Assembly: GCF_010365105.1 (NCBI RefSeq)
Contig: NZ_JAAFGZ010000005.1
Location: 124,001 to 188,000, forward strand
Length of the DNA stretch: 64,000 nucleotides
From: Polaromonas sp.
GTDB taxonomy: Bacteria > Pseudomonadota > Gammaproteobacteria > Burkholderiales > Burkholderiaceae_C
Direction: 5' to 3'
Positions 37,744-45,764 of the stretch are shown piece by piece. Position 1 is the stretch's first letter. Each line of letters begins with the position of its first letter. The translations under genes were made by a program, and so were the position numbers. Below the pieces are notes generated by a model, which saw only the letters and a program-made list of their open reading frames with translations, made no database searches and was not told the origin of the DNA.

Positions 37744-38769
37744 ATGCGCCCCGATTTGACCCCCCATTTATTGATCCCCTTTGCCGCCTGCAGCGCCGAA
37801 GCCTGGCTGCCCACAATGCAATCGCTGCCGCCCGACAGCTTCAAGCGTCTCGACCAGCTGCTGCAGGGCATGAAGCTGGTGCAGACCGACACCCACGATG
37901 CAGAATCGCTCTCGCCACCACATGAGCGCGCCCTGGCCCGCGCCTTGGGCCTGGCCACGCTGGACACCCCGGATGGCCTGCTGCCCTGGGCTGCCAGCGA
38001 GGCGATGGACCAGTTGCAGGCCGGCGTTGACAAGGCCTGGGCCTGGATCATGCCGTGCCACTGGGCCATGGGACACCTGCATGCAACGCTGAGCGACCCT
38101 ACGCTGCTTGATCTGCAGGAAGATGAATCACGCCGCCTGCTGGCGCTGATGCAGCCTTATTTTGAAACCGACGGCATCACGCTGCATTTTTTGGCGCCGG
38201 GGCGCTGGCTGGCCGAGGGCGAGTTGTTTCGTGGCCTGCCGACGGCTTCGATCGACCGGGTGCTGGCGCGCAACGTGGACGCGTGGCTGCCCGACACGAA
38301 GAGCGCCGCGCCCTTGCGCCGGCTGCAAAATGAAATGCAGATGCTGATGTACACGCATCCGTCCAATGACGAGCGAGCAGCGCGGCGCCAGTTGCCGGTC
38401 AATTCGTTCTGGATCAGCGGCACCGGGGCTTTGCCTGCCGGGCTCGGGGAGCCCCTCATCCCTGCCCTCTCCCTGAGGGAGAGGGAGCAAGTCAGCCCTC
38501 TTCTTAAAGCGCCAGTCAGCGCGCCACGCAGCTTGGCGGAGGCAGTTTTCCGGGAAGACTGGGCCGGCTATGCGCAGGGTTGGGCCGCGTTGGAGGCGGG
38601 CGACATGGCCGCGCTGCTGACCCGACAACAGCGCGGCGAGTCGGTGCGGCTGACGCTGTGCGGCGAAAGCAGCGCGCAGACCTTCGAGACGCACCGCACC
38701 GGCCTGTGGACCAGAATTTCAAGCCTTTTCAGCCCTTTGCGCTCGCTGGACGTGCTCAGGCAGCTATGA
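37744..38769 (+). CDS. Conserved PGM/RpfE-like protein upstream of recJ
   Basis: This cytoplasmic protein of 341 residues starts MRPDLTPHLLIPFAACSAEAW. I recall it as a beta-proteobacterial protein found before recJ and sometimes named phosphoglycerate mutase-like or RpfE-type regulatory protein. I see no clear catalytic motif. Conserved-looking stretches are MPCHWAMGHLHATL and LPVNSFWISGTGALP. A palindromic repeat is inserted in frame at residues about 236-252 (38448-38500). It is divergent from lolC. Confidence 0.72.
   Translation: MRPDLTPHLLIPFAACSAEAWLPTMQSLPPDSFKRLDQLLQGMKLVQTDTHDAESLSPPHERALARALGLATLDTPDGLLPWAASEAMDQLQAGVDKAWAWIMPCHWAMGHLHATLSDPTLLDLQEDESRRLLALMQPYFETDGITLHFLAPGRWLAEGELFRGLPTASIDRVLARNVDAWLPDTKSAAPLRRLQNEMQMLMYTHPSNDERAARRQLPVNSFWISGTGALPAGLGEPLIPALSLREREQVSPLLKAPVSAPRSLAEAVFREDWAGYAQGWAALEAGDMAALLTRQQRGESVRLTLCGESSAQTFETHRTGLWTRISSLFSPLRSLDVLRQL
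38448..38500 (+). repeat. Palindromic CCCTCTCCC/GGGAGAGGG repeat inside a coding region
   Basis: CCTGCCCTCTCCC and GAGGGAGAGGGAGCAAGTC match the copy at 36188-36241, in the opposite orientation. It keeps the frame of the surrounding gene open and encodes EPLIPALSLREREQVS, a charged loop. Confidence 0.72.
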
Positions 38770-38809
38770 AAACCATAGTGATAATTTCAACCGATTCGAG
38801 ATCCACACC

Positions 38810-40552
38810 ATGAAAATCCAGGTACGCGACGTGCCCCCGCGCAGCGTCTGGGCGCTGCAGCAGGCCGGTATCCATCCCTTGCTGGCGCAGTTGTATGCTG
38901 CGCGCGGCGTCCACGGACCCGACGAACTCGACGACGGGCTGGCCCGGCTGCTGTCGCCGTCGTCGCTCAAAGGCACGCAGGAAGCGGCCGTGCTGCTGGC
39001 CGATGCCATGGCCGCCGGCAAACGCATCTGCGTGGTGGCCGACTACGACTGCGACGGTGCCACCGCCTGCGCCGTGGCGCTGCGCGGGCTCAAGCTCCTG
39101 GGCGCCGGGCACGTCAGCTACCTGGTGCCCGACCGCATCATTGACGGCTACGGCCTGACCGCGCCGATTGCCGAGCGGGTGAAAGCCACCGGCGCCGATG
39201 TGCTGGTGACGGTGGACAACGGTATTGCCAGCATCGACGGCGTGGCGTGTGCCAAGGCGCTGGGCCTGCAGGTGCTGGTGACCGACCACCACCTGCCCGC
39301 CTTGTTCAACGAGCAGATCAGCCTGCCCGACGCCGACGTGATCGTCAACCCGAACCAGCCCGGCTGCAGCTTCGAGAGCAAGTCCATCGCCGGCGTCGGC
39401 GTGATGTTCTATGTGTTGCTGGCATTGCGCGCCGAACTGCGCACGCGCGGCGTGTTTGACGCCGCCCACCAGCCCAAGCTCGACACGCTGCTGCCGCTGG
39501 TGGCACTGGGCACGGTGGCTGATGTGGTGAAACTCGACGCCAACAACCGCCGGCTGGTCGCGCAGGGCATGAAACGCATCCGCGCCGGCGCCCTGCCCGC
39601 CGGCATTGCCAGCCTGTTCAAGGCCGCCGGTCGCCAGGCACCCACGGCGACGACCTTCGACTTTGGCTTTGCGCTTGGCCCGCGCATCAATGCCGCCGGC
39701 CGCCTCGCCGACATGACGCTGGGCATCGAATGCCTGCTGACCGACGACACGGCACGGGCCGACGAGCTGGCGCAGATGCTCGACGGTATCAACCGCGAAC
39801 GCCGCAGCATCGAGTCCGGCATGCGCGACCAGGCCCAACTGGCGGCTGACGCGATGATCGACGAGGACGAGGAGCCGCCGCCGGCGATTGCGATTTTTGA
39901 CCCCGACTTCCACGAAGGCGTGGTCGGCATCGTCGCCTCGCGCATCAAGGACCGGCTGCACCGGCCGACCTTCGTGTTTGCCGCCAGCCAGGCGCCGGGC
40001 AAGGAACATGAGCTGAAAGGCTCGGGCCGCTCGATTCCGGGATTTCATTTGCGCGACGCACTGGACCTGGTCGCCAAGCGCCATCCGGGCGTGCTGCTGC
40101 GCTTCGGCGGGCATGCGATGGCGGCCGGCTGCACGATTGCCGAAGAACATTTCGAGCAGTTTGAACATGGATTGCAGCAGGTCGCCCGCGAATGGCTGGA
40201 CGCCGCCACGCTGACGCGGCGCCTGGACACCGACGGCCCGCTGGCACCCGAATACCGGCGCGCCGACCTGGTCGACACGCTGCACAAGGAAGTCTGGGGC
40301 CAGGGCTTTGCCGCCCCGACCTTCAGCGAGGAAGTCGAGGTGGTGTCGCAGCGCCTGGTGGGTGACGACAAGCATTTGTCGCTGAAGCTCAAGCACCAGG
40401 GAGAGCCGGTGGACGGCATCTGGTTCGGCCATACCGAAGCCCTGCCGGCGCGCGTCACGCTGGCGTTCCGGCTCGATACCAACGAATGGAAAGGCGTGCG
40501 GCGCGTGCAGTTTCTCATCGAAGCGGCGGAAATTCACCCCCCCAAGCTGTAA
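38810..40552 (+). CDS. recJ: Single-stranded-DNA-specific exonuclease RecJ
   Basis: This protein of 580 residues is a 5'-3' single-strand exonuclease used in recombination and mismatch repair. The DHH-family motifs are VVADYDCDGATA with D78, VTDHHLP with D159-H160-H161, LGTVADVVKL, and the DHHA1 region FGGHAMAAGCTI near 430. The OB-fold C-terminus is present. The length is normal. It follows the PGM-like gene by 40 bases, a usual arrangement in Burkholderiales. Confidence 0.96.
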   Translation: MKIQVRDVPPRSVWALQQAGIHPLLAQLYAARGVHGPDELDDGLARLLSPSSLKGTQEAAVLLADAMAAGKRICVVADYDCDGATACAVALRGLKLLGAGHVSYLVPDRIIDGYGLTAPIAERVKATGADVLVTVDNGIASIDGVACAKALGLQVLVTDHHLPALFNEQISLPDADVIVNPNQPGCSFESKSIAGVGVMFYVLLALRAELRTRGVFDAAHQPKLDTLLPLVALGTVADVVKLDANNRRLVAQGMKRIRAGALPAGIASLFKAAGRQAPTATTFDFGFALGPRINAAGRLADMTLGIECLLTDDTARADELAQMLDGINRERRSIESGMRDQAQLAADAMIDEDEEPPPAIAIFDPDFHEGVVGIVASRIKDRLHRPTFVFAASQAPGKEHELKGSGRSIPGFHLRDALDLVAKRHPGVLLRFGGHAMAAGCTIAEEHFEQFEHGLQQVAREWLDAATLTRRLDTDGPLAPEYRRADLVDTLHKEVWGQGFAAPTFSEEVEVVSQRLVGDDKHLSLKLKHQGEPVDGIWFGHTEALPARVTLAFRLDTNEWKGVRRVQFLIEAAEIHPPKL

Positions 40553-40670
40553 GGGATTTGTCCGACGATTTTTCAGTCGCGCTGCCTACAGGCAGCAACC
40601 AAACCGGCGGCCATGATCGATGTTCATAAGGAGCCCGCACCGGAGCGTCCAGCATCCCAGAGAGGAAATC

Positions 40671-40745
40671 ATGAACACCATCATTTACATCGTCGGCCTT
40701 GTCGTCATCATCGGCGTCATCCTGTCTTATTTCGGCCTGCGCTGA
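40671..40745 (+). CDS. 24-residue single-pass membrane peptide
   Basis: The short frame reads MNTIIYIVGLVVIIGVILSY and ends FGLR. It is a single hydrophobic helix with a positive C-terminus. AGAGAGGAAATC before the ATG supplies a ribosome binding site. It is far below normal gene-calling size. I recall similar short membrane peptides in related genomes, but cannot prove conservation. It lies between recJ and the TAXI gene with its own upstream space. Confidence 0.55.
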   Translation: MNTIIYIVGLVVIIGVILSYFGLR

Positions 40746-40772
40746 AGCCAGAAAAGGGAAAGATTGGCGGCC

Positions 40773-40830
40773 GCTATCAATTAAATAGCTACTTGCGCAG
40801 GCCCGATATGCGCAAGGGCCGCTTTTCATT
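40773..40830 (+). repeat. Dispersed Comamonadaceae-type repeat, left flank of tubulin operon
   Basis: It contains CTATCAATTAAATAGCTAC, then TTGCGCAGG and TATGCGCAAGGGCC. It ends just before the stop codon of the TAXI gene on the opposite strand. The copy at 45548 is in the same orientation on the other side of the operon. Confidence 0.7.
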
Positions 40831-40835
40831 CAGAT

Positions 40836-41960
40836 TCAACGGCACAAGCCAGTGACGCGGTCCTGAGGGCTGCAGGCGCTGGGCTTGACGCTTGTGGCAG
40901 ACGCAGAGCTTCCACGGCAATTTGCCAACTCCGTCTTGACCTTGTCCGAATACTGCCACCCTGCAGCCAGCGGCGGAAGGCTTGAGCCGGGTTGCCAGCT
41001 CAGTGACTTCCATTTGGCATGGCCGCGCTCCTGCAGTACGCCAAATTTGCTGCAGAACTGGTCGGCGAAGTCCTTGATGAACTGGTTTCTTTGCGGGTCG
41101 GCAAAATTGGCCGTGATCAGATACGAGTCCACTGCCAGCGAAGGCAGTTCAGTGCCCGCGATATTCAGCAGCGGATAGCTGGATTTTTGAATCGCCGCCT
41201 TCTGGTAATCCTGTAGCACCTTGGCGGCGCCGGCTTGGGTGGGGTCAAATTTCAGCAGCTTGAGGTTGGGCGGCATGTTTTTCTCCAGCAGGCTCAGTGG
41301 TTGCCCACCCACCAGCACCATCACGTCCACCTTCGGATAGTCCTTGTAATACGCCGGATCGCTCAGTGACATCAGCGCCGAGCGGCGGCGGCGCGTGCCT
41401 TCGTCCTCGCCGGTGGCCGTGGTGTTGATGAAGGGCTCGACTGCATTGGGCCGCTCCTGGAACAGCTTGCTGTAGATGTTCAGCGCCGTGAGGTAGGTGC
41501 CGCTTTTCTCGGCGTCCATCCACAACGCCTTGCCCTTGATCTGGTGGATGAACTCCATCGGATCGTCCTTGCGCACGATAAAGTGAATTTCTTCCTTGTA
41601 GAGCGGCATGAACACGCGCAGGTTGGCGAGCAGTTGTGCGTATTCGCGCCGCGTGGCGTCTGGCACGTCCTTCGAATCGCGCAGCTGGATGAACGACGAA
41701 TACACATCGGACTGCACGATGGCCAGTGTCACGCCCTTGGTGCGGCTCATGTCTTCGACATTGGCCCACGAGCCTTTGGAGTCCTTGACCTCCAGCGCCG
41801 GATTGACGAACTCGCGCAGGTTGTTGCCGATGGCAAAGTAAGTGCCGGTCTTGCCGCCGGTGACGATGCTTTCGGCGCGGGCCGGCAGCGCGGCAGCAGC
41901 AGCGCAAATGCCGGCCAGGATGATCAGGCCGGGCGTCCATTTTTTGGAAAGCTGGTTCAT
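40836..41960 (-). CDS. TAXI-family periplasmic solute-binding protein (orphan)
   Basis: This protein of 374 residues has a signal peptide (PGLIILAGICAAAAALPARA) and the TAXI family start IVTGGKTGTYFAIGNNLREF. Such proteins usually bind glutamate-like solutes for TRAP transporters, but no TRAP membrane genes are present. After the domain comes a tail ending CSPQDRVTGLCR, with cysteines at 363 and 373. The same CSx6GLCR ends the neighbouring zinc-ribbon protein. It is the third gene of the tubulin-like operon. Confidence 0.85.
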   Translation of the reverse strand: MNQLSKKWTPGLIILAGICAAAAALPARAESIVTGGKTGTYFAIGNNLREFVNPALEVKDSKGSWANVEDMSRTKGVTLAIVQSDVYSSFIQLRDSKDVPDATRREYAQLLANLRVFMPLYKEEIHFIVRKDDPMEFIHQIKGKALWMDAEKSGTYLTALNIYSKLFQERPNAVEPFINTTATGEDEGTRRRRSALMSLSDPAYYKDYPKVDVMVLVGGQPLSLLEKNMPPNLKLLKFDPTQAGAAKVLQDYQKAAIQKSSYPLLNIAGTELPSLAVDSYLITANFADPQRNQFIKDFADQFCSKFGVLQERGHAKWKSLSWQPGSSLPPLAAGWQYSDKVKTELANCRGSSASATSVKPSACSPQDRVTGLCR

Positions 41961-41992
41961 TTTTGGTAACCCTCTGGAAAAATTAAAAGGAC

Positions 41993-42400
41993 TCAGGGGG
42001 CCGGGCGACGGCACAGGCCGACGCGCTCATCGGACACCGAACAATTGCCGCTGACCGGCGGCTGGGCAGCCGGTTCGGCCTTGGGCGCTTGCGGCGCCTG
42101 GGGTGCCTGGGGCTGCTCCACAACTACCGGCGGCGCTGGCTCGGGTGCCTTCTTGCCCGACATCAGCGACCATGCAATGCCGCCGGCGGCCAGCAGCAGG
42201 ACCAGCAGCAGTGCGCCAACAGCCAGTGCCTTCGAGTTGCCGCCGCCCTGCGGGCCGTCGTCCATCAGCAGCAGCGGCTTGGCGCATTCGGTGCAGACGA
42301 AATCCTGCCCGTTGGGCACCTCGATCGTGGTGCGCGCATCGGCCAGCGAACAGTTGCCAAAGTTCGAACACTTGCCGGCTTTTCCGGTGAAAGATGCCAT
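41993..42400 (-). CDS. Zinc-ribbon membrane protein with C-terminal Cys motif
   Basis: This protein of 135 residues has an N-terminal zinc ribbon (C11, C17, C36, C39), one membrane segment at about 58-80, then a Pro/Ala/Gln-rich linker (QAPQAPQAPKAEP) and the tail CSVSDERVGLCRRPAP with C120 and C130. The ribbon should be cytoplasmic and the Cys pair periplasmic, where it could form a disulfide. It is not a known family to me. It lies between the tubulin-like and TAXI genes, with about 32-50 bases on either side. Confidence 0.8.
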   Translation of the reverse strand: MASFTGKAGKCSNFGNCSLADARTTIEVPNGQDFVCTECAKPLLLMDDGPQGGGNSKALAVGALLLVLLLAAGGIAWSLMSGKKAPEPAPPVVVEQPQAPQAPQAPKAEPAAQPPVSGNCSVSDERVGLCRRPAP

Positions 42401-42448
42401 CGGGAATTTCCTTGTGTGGTGACAGAAAGCTGCAAAAACCAAAGGCGG

Positions 42449-45400
42449 TCAAGCCGCCTCGCCCTTCAGGATGGCCACGGCGCGCCGCCCGGCGTCCAGA
42501 AAGCGGCGGTAGGTTTCGTCCTGGATATTGCCGCCTTGCGCGGCCTTGACCGACTCGACCTCGGCCAGGATGGCACGCTGCAATTCCTGGCGCCGGTCCT
42601 GGTGCTGGTAGGCCGCGCCGGCCAGCATGGCGTTGCACACCGACTTGACGGTGTGCAGCGTGTCCAGGTCGATACCCTCGGCGCTGGCGACAAAGCTCTT
42701 GCCCAGCGCCACCGGGTCGTTGTCGAAACCGTCGGCATCCTTGGTCAGCAGCAGCACTTCATCGGCACCGGTTGCCGGGTTCCTGCCTTCGTGGATGAAA
42801 CCCAGCGCCTTGGCCAGCAGCAGGTAGGGCAGCGCCTGCACCCTGACTTCGGCGCTGGAGGCAACAAACAGGCGCGGCCAGGCGCTGCCATCGCCTTCGG
42901 TGTGCAGTTCGAGCCGGGCGCGCGGGCCGCCGGTGTCGATGCGGCGGCGGTATTTTTCTTCCAGAAACTTCAGCGGCTTCAGGTAGCGCAGTGGCAACAG
43001 GTTGGTGATCGACACCAGCGTGATCTCGTTGGGCCGGCCGTCGGACTCGATGATTTCCACGTCGCCGGTCCGGGCTTCGCGCAGCGCGTCCTTCAGCCCT
43101 TTGGAAAACTCGGCCTGCTCCGGCGCCCTGGGCAGGATGACGGTGAACTTGCTGATGGCCGTCGGCACACCGACCGGAATTCCGGGCGCGGCCCGGTGCA
43201 TTTCCAGCGGCTCCAGCGCCATGAAATTGCCGGCGCGGCTGACCAGGTCGCTGACGTAGCTTTTCAGCTCCTGCGGGTCGGCGCCGTAGCGGTCGCGCAG
43301 CTTGTCGATGATCGACATGCCCAGCAGCCGCTCCTTGGGGTTTTGCACCAGGTTCTGGTGCGCGATGCGCGCGTTGTCTTCGCACACGGTTTCCAGCACA
43401 TCGAGAAAGGTCGATTCGGGCACGCGCTGGTTGAACTGCGCAAAGCCGCCGTCCGGGCCGATTTTGTCGACCAACGCGGCGCGCACCCGGCCGGTCTGCG
43501 TCTTTTGCTCGGCCTCGTCAAGCACCAGCCGGCGGCTGACCGCCTTGACCTGCAGCGGGTCGTAAAAGCGGATCAAATGCTGGCGCAGGTCGCCCGAGCC
43601 GCCATCGGTCAGCCGCGCCTGAATGCCGGTCTCAAACTTCTTCAGCGCCTGCTGCAAGGTGTTGGCGACGCGGTCCACCTCGCCCTTCAGGTCGGTGATT
43701 TCGGCAATCACCTCGATCAGCAGCGACTTGGCAAAGCCCCAGCCCTCGGCGCGCGTGCGGTACACATACATTTCCTGCAAATGCACGCCCTGCGCGTCCA
43801 GCAGGCTGTCGGGCGTGCCGAGCAAATGCCTGGACAGCAGGCTCATGCCCGACCATTTCTGTAGGTTGCCCAACACGCGAGACTGGGCTTCCTCTTCGGC
43901 GTTGCGGGCACGCACGACGTTTTCGTCGCAGGCCTTGAGGCGTTCGTCCAGCGTCTCGGTCAGGGCAATCAGGAGGCGCGACACGTCCCACGCCGACTTG
44001 GCACCGACCTTCCATTCATTGACCTGTTCCTGCTCGATGCGGCTGCGAATCTCGCGCGCCATATCCTTGCGCGCCTTGAGCTTGGTGCGGTAAAAGCCGG
44101 GAACGCCCAGCGTGCGGTAGTCCTCCTGGAAACGCTTTTCGCACAGCTTGGTCAGCTCGTCGAGCCAGGTGGCGCGGTCGCGTTCGCGCACCAGCGACTT
44201 GAAGTTCGGAATCACCGCCTCCCATTCGCCGGTGAACGATTTCCAGCGCTTGTTGGCCACGTCCTCGGGCAGGATGCCGAGCGCCAGCGTCAGGTGGTCG
44301 TCCGACAGCAGCCAGCGCTGCTGCGTTTCCTTTTGCTGCACGAACTCGTGAAAATCCTGCTTGCGCGGCTCGTCGATGAAGCCCGACGACGGCTGCCAGT
44401 GGTTGAAACGCAGTTGCAGCGCCGCCTGCCGGGCAAAGCTGTAGGTCAGGTATTCGCTGATTTCCTCTTCCGGAATCGCCAGGCGCTTGATGCCGAAGGT
44501 CAGGAAGCGCTTGGAGCGTTCGGGCATGCGGCCCTGCGGCGCGGTTTCGGGCGAGCCGTCGCCGTTCTCGGCGTTTTCCATGCGGCCCAGCGACGCCCAG
44601 TTGACGTTGTGAACGGCAACAATCTTCTGGTACAAAAAGTCGGCGACGATGCCCGGCAAGTCGCGGTCCACATCGACCGTCAGGCCGTTCTCGTTCTCGT
44701 TGCTGAAAACGAAGCAGCCGTTGAACGGGTCATTCAGCGTGAGGCGCTCCTTCACGCCGGTCACGTCGTAGGGCTGGTAGGCGCCCACCGACAGGGCGTT
44801 GAGCTCGGTCAGCGCGGCAAAGCCGTTGGCGTGGTAGTTGCCGGTGTCCCAGTTCGGATGCGGGTAGGCGTCGGGCAGCAGCGCATAGACCAGGATGCGA
44901 AAGCGCCGCGAGTCGGGATACAGATCGCGCAGCTGCGCCACCGCGTCGATCACGCTGCCGCTGCCGGTGCCGCCGGCCAGCCCCAGCACGAGGTGAAAGG
45001 TCACGTCGGTCTCGCCGCTTTGCTGCAGCAGCTTGACCTGCGTTTGCACCTGTTCGCGGTAGTTTCCGGCCTTGCAGGCAAACAAAAAACGCCCCAGCCG
45101 GCGCTTTTGGCCGCCCAGCGTGGCGCCGACGATGCTGTTCAAAATGTCGCGCCATGCCTCGGGGCTTCCCAGCCAGTGCTTGAGGCCGGGGTAGCTGTCG
45201 AGGTTGTCGAGCCGCGAGGTCAGGTTGGCGTCGGTGATGAGCAGCTGGCTGGCCTTGGGCAACTGCACCGACGTGCCCAGCGTCTTCCAGCTTGGGTCGT
45301 CAATGGACATCATTTCGCTGGACGAATCGACATAAAGGTAGCCGATGCCCACGTCGGGAATCGGGCTGCCGTGGAATTCCTGGTACAGGCTTTTGCGCAG

Positions 45401-45454
45401 GGCGCGGATGATCTTGCCGCCCGTGCCGCCCAGCCCGATGATGAAATGGTTCAT
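42449..45454 (-). CDS. Tubulin-like domain protein, 1001 residues
   Basis: The N-terminus FIIGLGGTGGKIIRALRKSL and the phosphate-binding signature LGLAGGTGSGSVIDAV at 157-172 are the glycine-rich loops of the FtsZ/tubulin fold, as in the bacterial Tubulin_2 family. About 600 further residues follow with helical and mixed regions of unknown fold. The protein is probably a cytoplasmic GTPase that polymerises. This is family inference. It is first in an operon with the zinc-ribbon protein and an orphan TAXI protein. Confidence 0.85.
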   Translation of the reverse strand: MNHFIIGLGGTGGKIIRALRKSLYQEFHGSPIPDVGIGYLYVDSSSEMMSIDDPSWKTLGTSVQLPKASQLLITDANLTSRLDNLDSYPGLKHWLGSPEAWRDILNSIVGATLGGQKRRLGRFLFACKAGNYREQVQTQVKLLQQSGETDVTFHLVLGLAGGTGSGSVIDAVAQLRDLYPDSRRFRILVYALLPDAYPHPNWDTGNYHANGFAALTELNALSVGAYQPYDVTGVKERLTLNDPFNGCFVFSNENENGLTVDVDRDLPGIVADFLYQKIVAVHNVNWASLGRMENAENGDGSPETAPQGRMPERSKRFLTFGIKRLAIPEEEISEYLTYSFARQAALQLRFNHWQPSSGFIDEPRKQDFHEFVQQKETQQRWLLSDDHLTLALGILPEDVANKRWKSFTGEWEAVIPNFKSLVRERDRATWLDELTKLCEKRFQEDYRTLGVPGFYRTKLKARKDMAREIRSRIEQEQVNEWKVGAKSAWDVSRLLIALTETLDERLKACDENVVRARNAEEEAQSRVLGNLQKWSGMSLLSRHLLGTPDSLLDAQGVHLQEMYVYRTRAEGWGFAKSLLIEVIAEITDLKGEVDRVANTLQQALKKFETGIQARLTDGGSGDLRQHLIRFYDPLQVKAVSRRLVLDEAEQKTQTGRVRAALVDKIGPDGGFAQFNQRVPESTFLDVLETVCEDNARIAHQNLVQNPKERLLGMSIIDKLRDRYGADPQELKSYVSDLVSRAGNFMALEPLEMHRAAPGIPVGVPTAISKFTVILPRAPEQAEFSKGLKDALREARTGDVEIIESDGRPNEITLVSITNLLPLRYLKPLKFLEEKYRRRIDTGGPRARLELHTEGDGSAWPRLFVASSAEVRVQALPYLLLAKALGFIHEGRNPATGADEVLLLTKDADGFDNDPVALGKSFVASAEGIDLDTLHTVKSVCNAMLAGAAYQHQDRRQELQRAILAEVESVKAAQGGNIQDETYRRFLDAGRRAVAILKGEAA

Positions 45455-45547
45455 GCGCTGCCAACTCCCTGTTTTTTTGATCGAGGAAAAATTGAATTAT
45501 GACCGATGGCCTCTGCGACACCGTGGTCAATATATGCGCTTTTTTAC

Positions 45548-45605
45548 TATTATTTTAATAGCTGCTTACGTTTATGCAGCCTGCGCAAAAGGCCGATTTA
45601 TCTTG
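45548..45605 (+). repeat. Dispersed Comamonadaceae-type repeat, right flank of tubulin operon
   Basis: It reads ACTATTATTTTAATAGCTGC, then a spacer, then CTGCGCAAAAGGCCGATTTA. It is in the same orientation as the copy at 40773-40830. Confidence 0.7.
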
Positions 45606-45686
45606 AAAATTAAGACGACTTGACAAGCCGATGCCTGGCGCAGACAACGCCATGCTGTTGCTGCGCCAGAGAATTTCGCAAGACAC

Positions 45687-45724
45687 CCAAAAAAAAGCCC
45701 GCGCAGCAAAAGCGGCGCGGGCTG
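45687..45724 (-). terminator. Rho-independent terminator of the giant gene
   Basis: On the minus strand a stem GCCCGCGC/GCGCGGGC (loop CGCTTTTGCT) is followed by eight T residues, 41 bases past the stop codon of the giant repeat gene. It is a strong terminator. Confidence 0.92.
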
Positions 45725-45764
45725 AAATTCTGGCGGGCAGGGAAACCTGCCAGAAAGTAACGGC

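Larger units (their letters stand above)
45455..45764. other. Intergenic region between tubulin-like and giant repeat genes
   Basis: About 310 bases include the upstream region and promoter of the tubulin-like operon, a dispersed repeat (45548-45605) and the terminator of the giant gene. Nothing else was seen. Confidence 0.6.

Noticed and set aside
38764..38800. AGCTATG...CATAG stretch between the PGM-like gene and recJ as a repeat copy
   Set aside because: Only the palindrome core is similar and the rest of the element is missing.
42089..43864. Open frame antisense to the tubulin-like and zinc-ribbon genes
   Set aside because: It shows antisense composition, no domain, and overlaps two well supported genes.
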